From assembly GCA_002718345.1 (NCBI GenBank), contig PBDA01000053.1, positions 1 through 36,781 of the forward strand: a stretch of DNA of 36,781 nucleotides, read 5' to 3'. Source of the stretch: Rhodospirillaceae bacterium. Lineage in GTDB: Bacteria; Pseudomonadota; Gammaproteobacteria; Steroidobacterales; Rariloculaceae. The notes beneath the pieces were generated by a model that saw only the letters and a list, made by a program, of their open reading frames with translations, did no database searches and was not told the DNA's origin. Position numbers and translations under genes: made by a program. The stretch's first letter is position 1. The number at the start of each line of letters is the position of its first letter. Below are positions 26,408 to 33,742 of this stretch, piece by piece.

Positions 26408-27811
26408 ATGTCTGGACTAGTTACAGTTGCTTATATAGGGGCGACAATTCTTTTTATACTAGCTCTTGGTGGATTAAGTCATCCAGAAACCGCGAGACGT
26501 GGAAATATCTATGGTATTGCTGGCATGACTCTTGCGTTGCTAGCTACTGTAGGGGGGGCAGTTACCGATAACTATGTATTGCTGATTTTTGGTTTAGCAA
26601 TAGGCGGCATTCTGGGTATTGTGCTTGCACAGCGTGTTCAGATGACTCAGATGCCAGAGTTGGTAGCCATTCTACATAGTCTTGTAGGGCTTGCTGCTGT
26701 ATTGGTTGGGTTTGCCAATTTCATGGATCCTGAAGTACATTTTGATGGTGTTGAGGAGACTATTCATAACGTAGAGGTTTATCTAGGGATATTGATAGGA
26801 GCGGTAACATTTTCCGGCTCTGTTATTGCTTTTGGAAAGCTGAGCGGCAAAATTAGTGGCACACCTTTAACACTTCCTGGGCGTCATTGGCTAAATCTCG
26901 GGTTATTTCTATTAACTATAGTAGTTGGCTGGCAGTTCGTGAATGAATCTGCTGCTGGTATTGGGTCAAATCCGGGATTAACACCATTGCTAATAATGAC
27001 CGCATTAGCTTTATTATTTGGAATTCACATGGTTATGGCAATTGGCGGCGCAGATATGCCGGTCGTAGTGTCAATGCTTAATAGCTATTCTGGCTGGGCT
27101 GCATCAGCTACTGGGTTCATGTTGAGCAATAACTTGCTTATTGTGACGGGTGCATTGGTGGGAAGTAGCGGAGCGATATTAAGTTATATCATGTGTCGTG
27201 CGATGAACCGAAAATTTCTTGCTGTAATAGCTGGAGGTTTTGGGACATCAGGGAGTTCAACATCTAGCAATCAAGGTGCTGTTGAAGGAGAGGTAATTTC
27301 TATTGAGTCTGCAGAGGTGGCCAATTTACTCTCCAAATCTAAAGAGGTAATGATTATTCCTGGCTACGGAATGGCAGTCGCTCAAGCACAACACACTGTA
27401 TGTGAAATCACAAAAGTTTTGCGTAAAAAGGGGATCAACGTTCGATTCGGTATCCATCCAGTAGCTGGTCGTATGCCTGGACATATGAATGTTTTACTCG
27501 CTGAAGCAAGAGTGCCTTACGATATTGTTTTTGAGATGGATGAAATAAATCAGGATTTTCCTAGCATAGACGTGTCTATTATTATCGGTGCAAACGATAT
27601 AGTTAATCCTTCTGCACAGGAAGAGCCAGAAAGCCCTATTGCTGGTATGCCAGTGCTTGAGGTTTGGAAAGGTAAAACAACAGTTGTACTAAAGCGTAGT
27701 ATGGCAACTGGTTATGCAGGCGTTCAAAATCCTCTATTTTTTAAAGAGAATACTTGTATGTTGTTCGGAGATGCACAAGATACTCTAGACGCTGTACTAA
27801 AAAAGTTGTAG
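26408..27811 (+). CDS. pntB: NAD(P) transhydrogenase subunit beta
   Basis: The start is ATG 26408 ([17 protein letters not shown]), with a purine-rich AGGGTAGGA directly upstream; an upstream frame to 26378 overlaps pntA and is not needed. At 467 residues it matches E. coli PntB (462). The N-terminal half is a membrane domain of about nine helices ([17 protein letters not shown] ... [18 protein letters not shown]), and the C-terminal third is the NADP-binding domain III with [32 protein letters not shown] and GANDIVNP. It pairs with PntA to make NADPH from NADH at the cost of proton entry. Confidence 0.97.
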   Translation: MSGLVTVAYIGATILFILALGGLSHPETARRGNIYGIAGMTLALLATVGGAVTDNYVLLIFGLAIGGILGIVLAQRVQMTQMPELVAILHSLVGLAAVLVGFANFMDPEVHFDGVEETIHNVEVYLGILIGAVTFSGSVIAFGKLSGKISGTPLTLPGRHWLNLGLFLLTIVVGWQFVNESAAGIGSNPGLTPLLIMTALALLFGIHMVMAIGGADMPVVVSMLNSYSGWAASATGFMLSNNLLIVTGALVGSSGAILSYIMCRAMNRKFLAVIAGGFGTSGSSTSSNQGAVEGEVISIESAEVANLLSKSKEVMIIPGYGMAVAQAQHTVCEITKVLRKKGINVRFGIHPVAGRMPGHMNVLLAEARVPYDIVFEMDEINQDFPSIDVSIIIGANDIVNPSAQEEPESPIAGMPVLEVWKGKTTVVLKRSMATGYAGVQNPLFFKENTCMLFGDAQDTLDAVLKKL

Positions 27812-27831
27812 CTAAATTGGAGTAACAAAGA

Positions 27832-28635
27832 ATGACAATGTGCCATAGGAATCTAGCATTAGTTTTTGTCGGCTCTATGTTAACTATGCTTGGCGCATGT
27901 AGTTCTGAACTATCTTCACAGTCTACCTTAGAAGTGATCGATTCCCCTGCTGATCAATTAACTGACCTATATGCGGGATCACCTTACCTAGGAAGCCTCA
28001 GAAATTTAGTGGTTTACGGCGAAATATGGGAACGCCCATATCTTTCAAAAAGAGACAGAAGCCTTATAACTATTGCTGTGCTTCAGGCATTAACGCGTGA
28101 AGAGTTGGCTATCCATATTCCTAGAGGGCTAGATAACGGTTTATCTCCTGAAGAAATTTCTGAAATTATTTTGCACGTGACCTTCTATTCAGGATGGCCA
28201 ACAGGAGTGCAGGCTTCCCTCATAGCAATTTCAGCTTTTGAGGAGCGCGGTTTGTCGCTGGGAAACCTTCCTACTGCTCCAGAACAATCAGAGGTCATTA
28301 CCCCTGATTCGATCAGTGTTGCGTATGCTTCAGTTCCAAGATTAGGAGAGTTGCGTAACAGCCTTTTGTATGGAGATATCTGGGAACGGCCATTACTTTC
28401 TAAGCGTGATCGTAGCCTTATAACAGTTGCAGTAAATCAGTCGCTCTATGCAACTAATGAACTCCGAACTCATATTAATAGAGCACTTGATGAAAATGGT
28501 GTGACCCCGCAAGAAATATCGGAAGTAATTTTGCACACTACTTTTTATGCAGGCTGGCCTGCAGCCGTAAATGCGGGACGTCTTGCGACTGAGGCTTTTG
28601 AGACAAGGGGCGTAGATTTTGAAGAGTTACAATAA
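27832..28635 (+). CDS. Lipoprotein with two tandem carboxymuconolactone decarboxylase (CMD) domains
   Basis: The 267-residue protein starts with a lipoprotein signal peptide: basic Arg, hydrophobic core and lipobox LGAC, placing the lipidated cysteine at residue 23. Two copies of a CMD domain follow (about 45-135 and 155-255). Each has GEIWERP or GDIWERP, LSKRDRSLITIAV or LSKRDRSLITVAV, and EISEIILHVTFYSGWP or EISEVILHTTFYAGWP. The repeats lack the CxxC of AhpD peroxidase reductases and look like gamma-carboxymuconolactone decarboxylase-type domains with the conserved histidine. Neither decarboxylase nor peroxidase activity can be assigned. It starts 20 bases after pntB with a GGAG ribosome-binding site, so it is probably in the pntAB operon. 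Confidence 0.85.
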   Translation: MTMCHRNLALVFVGSMLTMLGACSSELSSQSTLEVIDSPADQLTDLYAGSPYLGSLRNLVVYGEIWERPYLSKRDRSLITIAVLQALTREELAIHIPRGLDNGLSPEEISEIILHVTFYSGWPTGVQASLIAISAFEERGLSLGNLPTAPEQSEVITPDSISVAYASVPRLGELRNSLLYGDIWERPLLSKRDRSLITVAVNQSLYATNELRTHINRALDENGVTPQEISEVILHTTFYAGWPAAVNAGRLATEAFETRGVDFEELQ

Positions 28636-28655
28636 AAACTTTTGCTAGAGTTTTT
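28634..28655 (+). terminator. Weak terminator-like hairpin after the CMD lipoprotein gene
   Basis: AAAAACT (28634-28640) pairs with AGTTTTT (28649-28655) around an 8-base loop, starting in the stop codon. The stem is almost all A:T and a T-run is included in it, so termination would be weak. Confidence 0.33.
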
Positions 28656-28754
28656 TCCAATTATCGGGAGATTTAGCGTCTACAATCCCATTCATTGTAT
28701 ATTTATATAAGTCAATCAAAACCCCTAAGCTGAAGGAGATTCCTTGCTATAGAA

Positions 28755-29381
28755 ATGGAGCAACAACCAGTAACTCAAGAGGTATTGAGAACGGATATCA
28801 CTGGCATGCCACTGGAGTGGATTGATTATCGTGATGCAGTTCGGCTATATCATACACAGCAGGTTGCCTATGTTTGTGGGACACCAATCTACCAAATACG
28901 TGGCGGTATAAGCGCAAAAACAGGGCAGCGAAGTATAGTTGAAATTAGTTCAATTATTTCTACCTATGGAGATTCTGTCGCCGCAGAGAGAAACCGCGAT
29001 CGCTATACCCCGCCGTTAACTAATCAAACACTGTTCAGGCGCGATGCTAATATTTGTCTATATTGTTCCAAGCACTTTCGAGCTTCAGATTTAACCCGAG
29101 ATCACGTAACTCCGATAAGCCAGGGCGGCCTTGATTCATGGGCAAATGTAGTAACAGCATGCCGACGTTGTAATAATCACAAAGGAGGCCGCACACCAGA
29201 GCAGGCCAGATTGCAGTTAGTGGCTGTTCCATTTAAGCCAACTTATGCAGAGTACATTTATTTAAAAGGGCGTCGCGTTCTTGCAGATCAAATGGAGTAT
29301 TTGCTTACACATTTCCCACGTAGTTCTCCGCTTCATAAGAGACTTACCGTTCATATGTCTAGTGATGGATCACCTTTCTAA
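28755..29381 (+). CDS. HNH endonuclease domain protein
   Basis: The 208-residue protein has an N-terminal region of about 85 residues (LEWIDYRDAVRLYHTQQVAY) and a C-terminal HNH nuclease: CLYCSK zinc knuckle, RDHVTPISQGGLDSWANVV as the H and N parts, and ACRRCNNHKGGRTPEQA as the second knuckle and final H. This is the chromosomally encoded HNH protein type found in many bacteria outside restriction clusters, for which a cellular role is not established; a DNA-processing or repair role is a guess. A GAAGGAG ribosome-binding site lies 15 bases before the ATG, further than usual. The next gene begins 6 bases after its stop. Confidence 0.85.
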   Translation: MEQQPVTQEVLRTDITGMPLEWIDYRDAVRLYHTQQVAYVCGTPIYQIRGGISAKTGQRSIVEISSIISTYGDSVAAERNRDRYTPPLTNQTLFRRDANICLYCSKHFRASDLTRDHVTPISQGGLDSWANVVTACRRCNNHKGGRTPEQARLQLVAVPFKPTYAEYIYLKGRRVLADQMEYLLTHFPRSSPLHKRLTVHMSSDGSPF

Positions 29382-29387
29382 TATATT

Positions 29388-30269
29388 TTGAACCTTATAG
29401 AAATATCGACTGAGCTAAATCAGCGTGTTGGCATTCGATGCAATATTGAATCTGTTCAAGTTGTATCTGGCGGAAGCATCAATTCCGCATATAAATTGCT
29501 GACAGATGATTGCCCTTTATTTCTTAAGACCAATAAAGCTGATTCTATTGAAATGTTTCAGTCTGAAGCTGAAGGCTTACAAACATTACGTGATTCAGGA
29601 AGTGTGGAGGTGCCAGAAGTAATTGATGTTGGGTGTGTTAATGAGCAGTGCTATCTGGCCTTAAAGTGGATAGATTTTGTAGAAAAAACTACTGACGCTG
29701 AAATTCAATTGGGTTCTGCTTTGGCTAATCAGCATCGTTGTGTAACAGAGCAGTACGGTTGGCATAGAGATAATACTATTGGTTCCACCCTTCAAATAAA
29801 TATTTGTTCTAGTAATTGGATTGAATTTTTCAGGGATAGGCGACTATGTTATCAGTTGGAATTAGCTGAAAAGAGAGGATTGCCAAAAAATCAATTAGTA
29901 CAAGGCTATGACCTGCTTAAAATTCTCGACCGATTTTTTGAGGACCGCGATATTAAAGCTTCTTTGCTTCACGGAGATTTATGGTCTGGAAACTGGGGTT
30001 GTGACATAAGCAAAAAAACTTACGTTTATGATCCTGCGGTCTATTATGGAGATCGCGAAAGCGATTTAGCTATGACAAGGCTATTTGGCGGCTTTAGTGA
30101 TGTTTTTTATTCAGCTTACAATAAATCTTGGCAGCTTGATTATGGTTGGGAAAAACGTCTTGATCTTTATAATCTCTATCACTTATTAAACCACTTTAAT
30201 TTGTTTGGTCACGCTTATTTGGAGCAGGTTGCAACTTGTCTGCAGCGTTTAGGACATTGGACTAAATAA
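29388..30269 (+). CDS. Fructosamine kinase family protein
   Basis: The 293-residue protein belongs to the fructosamine-3-kinase family with a protein-kinase-like (aminoglycoside phosphotransferase-like) fold. It shows GGSINSAYKL in the nucleotide loop, FLKTN with the ATP-binding lysine, the catalytic loop LLHGDLWSGNWG and the metal-binding DPAVYYGDRESDLAM. Family members phosphorylate ketoamines formed on proteins or amino acids by glycation, causing their release; the bacterial substrate is not certain. The start is TTG at 29388 without a clear ribosome-binding site, only 6 bases after the HNH stop, so coupled translation is likely. Confidence 0.92.
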   Translation: MNLIEISTELNQRVGIRCNIESVQVVSGGSINSAYKLLTDDCPLFLKTNKADSIEMFQSEAEGLQTLRDSGSVEVPEVIDVGCVNEQCYLALKWIDFVEKTTDAEIQLGSALANQHRCVTEQYGWHRDNTIGSTLQINICSSNWIEFFRDRRLCYQLELAEKRGLPKNQLVQGYDLLKILDRFFEDRDIKASLLHGDLWSGNWGCDISKKTYVYDPAVYYGDRESDLAMTRLFGGFSDVFYSAYNKSWQLDYGWEKRLDLYNLYHLLNHFNLFGHAYLEQVATCLQRLGHWTK

Positions 30270-30302
30270 ATCTGTGGAGTTCATCTAATATTATTTCTAA
30301 TG

Positions 30303-30324
30303 GACTGTTGAAGCTTCATCAGTC
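30303..30324. terminator. Inverted repeat between convergent genes
   Basis: GACTG and CAGTC flank the palindrome GAAGCTTC with one mismatched pair between, forming an extended dyad 35 bases after the fructosamine-kinase stop and over the last codons of the symporter gene. The T-rich AATTTTAATTTT follows on the plus strand, so it may end plus-strand transcripts. Confidence 0.4.
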
Positions 30325-31995
30325 AGTCAATTTTAATTTTCCAGTTTTGAGGCGTGCAATATAATTGTGATAAGAGCGCATAGCTTCACATACAAATAAC
30401 CACATTATGGGGATGTTGGCCCAAAGCATTACGCCAGTACCAACACCAGTAAGATTATCGAGATCAGTATCCGATTCTATGAATCCCCACGTTGCAACGA
30501 TAATGAGTGTGCAAAAGAAAAATTTGTAAGGAAGTACCATTCGGTTACCAAACAAGAAGACAACACCTTGTTCTCCGTAATAACTCCAAGAGATCATTGT
30601 TGATAGTGCAAATAACCAGACCGCAAGTGTTATAAGCCATTTTCCGAGACCAGGAATTACAGAATCAAAAGCCTTGGCTGTTAATGTTGCTCCTACATAT
30701 GTTGCATAAATGCCCGTGTCATTGATGGTTGGTCGTGATTGGCTATTGATGGGATTCCAAGCAATAACTAGATTGTCGTTAGTAATTTGCAAACGGCCTT
30801 CAAGTCGGTGTGCGTTATTTCCAGATTGAGGGTTGAAATCCGCATTGACTATGATGAAGACTAGGTCACCATTTTTCCATTCTTCGTTAATACGTTTTGG
30901 TGCTGCAACCGTTTCTAAGCTCCAGGTATTTACTTCAGTTAATATAAAATCTGGTGGTGTATTTAATTGTGCTTCAGCAGATCTATTCCAGACTCCTGTT
31001 GACAGTATGACTAAGGCTGTAAAGGTACAAACTACTATGGTATCTATGAATGGCTCTAACCCAGCTACCATTGCTTCTCTGACTGGCTCATCCGTTTTGG
31101 CAGCTGCATGAGCAATTGGAGAAGTACCTTGTCCCGCTTCATTTGAAAAGAGCGCACGCTTCATTCCAAATAGAAAAGCGTAACCTGCTGTGCCCCCTAT
31201 AAAAGCACCCGTCATTTCTTGGGGAAGGAATGCTGATCGCACTATTAGCATAAGCATGGAAGGGATATCTTCCAAATTCGATATTAGAACAAATGTTCCC
31301 GCAAGCAGGTATAGGGTTACCATAAAAGGCACAAGCCGTCCGGCAACTGCACCAATGCGTTTAATGCCCCCAATAATTACCAATCCAACAAGGATGGCTA
31401 GGGTGATACCAGCAAAAATACTAGGGATGCCAAAATATTCCTCAGTAATTTCTCCTACATTCCATGCTTGAAACATGTTTCCACCTGTTGCTGTGGAAAT
31501 AAGCAAGGTTAAACAGAAAAGGCCGCCTATTGCTTTCCCAAGTGGAGCAAGCTTGGGATTTATTTTTTTTAATCCTTTGCTGACAACCCACATTGGACCA
31601 CCATGAGGATTATCAGGATCGTCAGTATTGCGATAGTGCATAGCTAAGCTGACTTCTGTCAATTTTATAGCCATTCCAAAAAAACCAACTACCCACATCC
31701 AGAAAATCGCACCTGGACCACCAAGTGCAATAGCTAGAGCAACACCACCAATATTACCTAGCCCAACAGTTGCTGATAACGCCGCAGAAAGTGCCTGGAA
31801 ATGGCTTATTGCGCCCGGGTGATTTGGGTCATCGTAGTTCCCTCGAAGTACTTGAACTCCATGCGTCAAGGCGCGATATTGAGATAGCCCACTCCAAATT
31901 GTGAAAACTATTCCGGTGCCTAGCAGGATGATTAATACAATGTCGTGCCAGATGATGCCGTTAAGTGCAACAAGCACCCCCAGTAAACTATCCAT
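30319..31995 (-). CDS. Sodium:alanine (AGCS family) amino acid symporter with an inserted domain
   Basis: AGCS transporters import alanine or glycine with sodium across the inner membrane. Family motifs are clear: GLGNIGGVALAIALGGPGA near residue 80, MKRALFSNEAGQGTSPIAHA near 278, and STMISWSYYGEQGV near the C-terminus, with about ten hydrophobic helices. At 558 residues it is about 80-100 longer than usual. The excess lies at about 338-428, between a helix ending LVILSTGVW and GATLTAKAF, and is soluble and rich in beta-type sequence (GDLVFIIVNADF, HRLEGRLQITNDNLV). ATG at 31995 has AAAGG upstream. It follows the thiolase gene by 20 bases, so it is probably co-transcribed. Confidence 0.92.
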   Translation of the reverse strand: MDSLLGVLVALNGIIWHDIVLIILLGTGIVFTIWSGLSQYRALTHGVQVLRGNYDDPNHPGAISHFQALSAALSATVGLGNIGGVALAIALGGPGAIFWMWVVGFFGMAIKLTEVSLAMHYRNTDDPDNPHGGPMWVVSKGLKKINPKLAPLGKAIGGLFCLTLLISTATGGNMFQAWNVGEITEEYFGIPSIFAGITLAILVGLVIIGGIKRIGAVAGRLVPFMVTLYLLAGTFVLISNLEDIPSMLMLIVRSAFLPQEMTGAFIGGTAGYAFLFGMKRALFSNEAGQGTSPIAHAAAKTDEPVREAMVAGLEPFIDTIVVCTFTALVILSTGVWNRSAEAQLNTPPDFILTEVNTWSLETVAAPKRINEEWKNGDLVFIIVNADFNPQSGNNAHRLEGRLQITNDNLVIAWNPINSQSRPTINDTGIYATYVGATLTAKAFDSVIPGLGKWLITLAVWLFALSTMISWSYYGEQGVVFLFGNRMVLPYKFFFCTLIIVATWGFIESDTDLDNLTGVGTGVMLWANIPIMWLFVCEAMRSYHNYIARLKTGKLKLTD

Positions 31996-32015
31996 GAATT
32001 ACCTTTCTCTAAGAA

Positions 32016-33302
32016 TTAGCTTGACTCTAATATTGCAGTAACTCCCATTCCACCAGCAGTACAGATAGAGGCTAAACCTCGCCCCGAACCTTTCTGATGC
32101 AATAATTTTGCGAGAGTTCCCAAAATACGAGTACCTGTTGCTGCAAAAGGGTGTCCGATCGCAACACTCCCACCCTTTACATTTATTTTACTATGATCAA
32201 TAGTACCAAGAGGAGAATCTCTTCCTAATTTCTTTAAGCAAAAGTTTTCAGATTCCCATGCTTTTAATGTAGCTAATACCTGAGCTGCAAAAGCCTCGTG
32301 AATTTCGTAAAAGTCAAAATCCTGTAATGAAAGATTTATTTCTTTAAGCATGTCTGACACTGCATATGCTGGTGCCATTAAGAGCCCTTCCTGATTTATA
32401 AAATCCACGGCTGCTATTTTAGAGTGAGTTATATAAGAAAGAATTGGAAGGCCTCGTTCTAGTGCCCATTCTTCTGTAGCTAACAGTATCGCTGATGCAC
32501 CATCTGTTAACGGTGTACTATTTCCAGCTGTAATAATGCCGGTCTCGCTTAAATCAAACGCGGATTTCAGTTTTGCAAGTTGTTGCATTGTTGTATCACG
32601 CCGTATGTTGTTATCTTTCGAGATTCCTTCAAATTCAATTATAAGGTCATCAAAAAAACCGTTATCTTGCGCTTTTGCAGCTTTCATATGACTGTTTAGT
32701 GCAAAAATATCTAGATTTTCCCTTGTTAAATGCCACTCTTTAGCCGTTTTTTCCATGCTTTCACCCATTGAGAGTTTTGTGCGAGGTTCAACTACACTTG
32801 GATATCTGGGTTTGAAATGATGAGGTCGAAGTTCTAACCAAGGCTTTGCTTTTTGTAAGAGGTTTTTCCCCCGAGCACTTTTCATAAGAATAGATCTATA
32901 GGTATCTGAGTAAACGATAGGTAAATCACTAATTGAGTCTGCACCCCCTGCGATTCCAGCATCAATTAATCCAGCAGAAATTTTTGCACTAATTAGTATG
33001 GCGGCGGAGAGACTAGTTCCGCATGCTTGCTGTATATCGAATGCGGGTGTTTCAGCTGCTAAACCTGAAGCTAAAACTGATTCGCGTGCAAGATTCCAGT
33101 CTTTAGAATGTTTTATTACAGCACCAAGGGCAACTTCTCCTAGTTTTTGACGTTTGAGACCAACACTATCAACCAAAGATGATAATACCTTGGTCATCAT
33201 GTCTTGGTTGGACGAGTATTTGTATGCCGAATGCGCTCTTGCAAAAGGAATTCTCTTGCTAGCTACAATAGCAACCGGTCTATGAATGAACTGATGACGC
33301 AA
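32016..33302 (-). CDS. Acetyl-CoA C-acyltransferase (thiolase family)
   Basis: The 428-residue protein is a thiolase: nucleophile C94 in QQACGTSLSAA, the EIHEAFAAQVLA motif, GGSVAIGHPFAATGTR with catalytic histidine, and the C-terminal CTAGGMGVTAI with the second cysteine. Length and sequence style resemble FadI-like thiolases, which cleave 3-ketoacyl-CoA in fatty acid breakdown, but it could instead condense acetyl-CoA; no fadJ-like partner is adjacent. The start is TTG at 33302, supported by GAGGTG five bases upstream; there is no nearby in-frame ATG. It is divergent from gltB across about 440 bases. Confidence 0.92.
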   Translation of the reverse strand: MRHQFIHRPVAIVASKRIPFARAHSAYKYSSNQDMMTKVLSSLVDSVGLKRQKLGEVALGAVIKHSKDWNLARESVLASGLAAETPAFDIQQACGTSLSAAILISAKISAGLIDAGIAGGADSISDLPIVYSDTYRSILMKSARGKNLLQKAKPWLELRPHHFKPRYPSVVEPRTKLSMGESMEKTAKEWHLTRENLDIFALNSHMKAAKAQDNGFFDDLIIEFEGISKDNNIRRDTTMQQLAKLKSAFDLSETGIITAGNSTPLTDGASAILLATEEWALERGLPILSYITHSKIAAVDFINQEGLLMAPAYAVSDMLKEINLSLQDFDFYEIHEAFAAQVLATLKAWESENFCLKKLGRDSPLGTIDHSKINVKGGSVAIGHPFAATGTRILGTLAKLLHQKGSGRGLASICTAGGMGVTAILESS

Positions 33303-33565
33303 AGCAACACCTCATTGTTGACTTTTTAGCACTGATCTCATCTGTTTTGTCTTGTTTAGCCAGTTTGGTAAGAGATATATATGTCATACAATCCATGCTA
33401 AACATGCATTATTTTATTCTTGTAAACGTAAATCGACATTAAGTTTGAGTGCGTTTGAGTAATATTTTTACTTGGTTTGGCTGACGATATACTATAAAAA
33501 TATCAACTCTTTGAAAAATAAGAAAAAAACCTACCATGATGATGAACTTTTAATGTTTTACCTCA

Positions 33566-33592
33566 TTGGTAAGCTCAGGGCGGTGTTATAAT
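33566..33592 (+). promoter_or_regulatory. Candidate promoter for gltB
   Basis: A consensus TATAAT lies at 33587-33592. The nearest -35-like hexamer is TTGGTA at 33566-33571, spaced 15 bases, which is short; CATTGG at 33564 would give 17. Transcription would start near 33599, leaving a leader of about 145 bases before gltB. The further-upstream part of the gap (33303-33560) is AT-rich and shows no gene. Confidence 0.5.
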
Positions 33593-33598
33593 ATGTTT

Positions 33599-33742
33599 TG
33601 ATTGGCCCATAAGAGCCTTTAAGACAGCATGCACGGGAAGTGTGGGGTCACAAGAAGACTTCACCGCCGGCCATAATCAACGGCCCCGGGCCGCCAAGAA
33701 GCCCAGCTAGAAAGTGGAGCTAAGTCTCCGCCAAGGGATGGT
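33599..33742 (+). promoter_or_regulatory. GC-rich, hairpin-rich gltB leader, possible cis-regulatory RNA
   Basis: The stretch after the gltB promoter is clearly more GC-rich than its surroundings and holds three local stems: 33642-33664 (8 bp, two G:U pairs, 7-base loop), the palindrome CGGCCCcGGGCCG at 33681-33693, and 33714-33731 (6 bp, 6-base loop), which ends one base before the AAGGG ribosome-binding site at 33733-33737. GGCC copies at 33669 and 33682 allow alternative pairing. A 15-codon ATG frame (33629-33676, MHGKCGVTRRLHRRP) lies within it. I could not match it to the glutamine riboswitch or another known motif. Regulation of gltB by this leader is inference. Confidence 0.45.

Noticed and set aside
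33599-33742. Glutamine riboswitch (glnA-type) before gltB
   Set aside because: Only a short GGAAGT-like match; the conserved core and stem order of that motif were not found.
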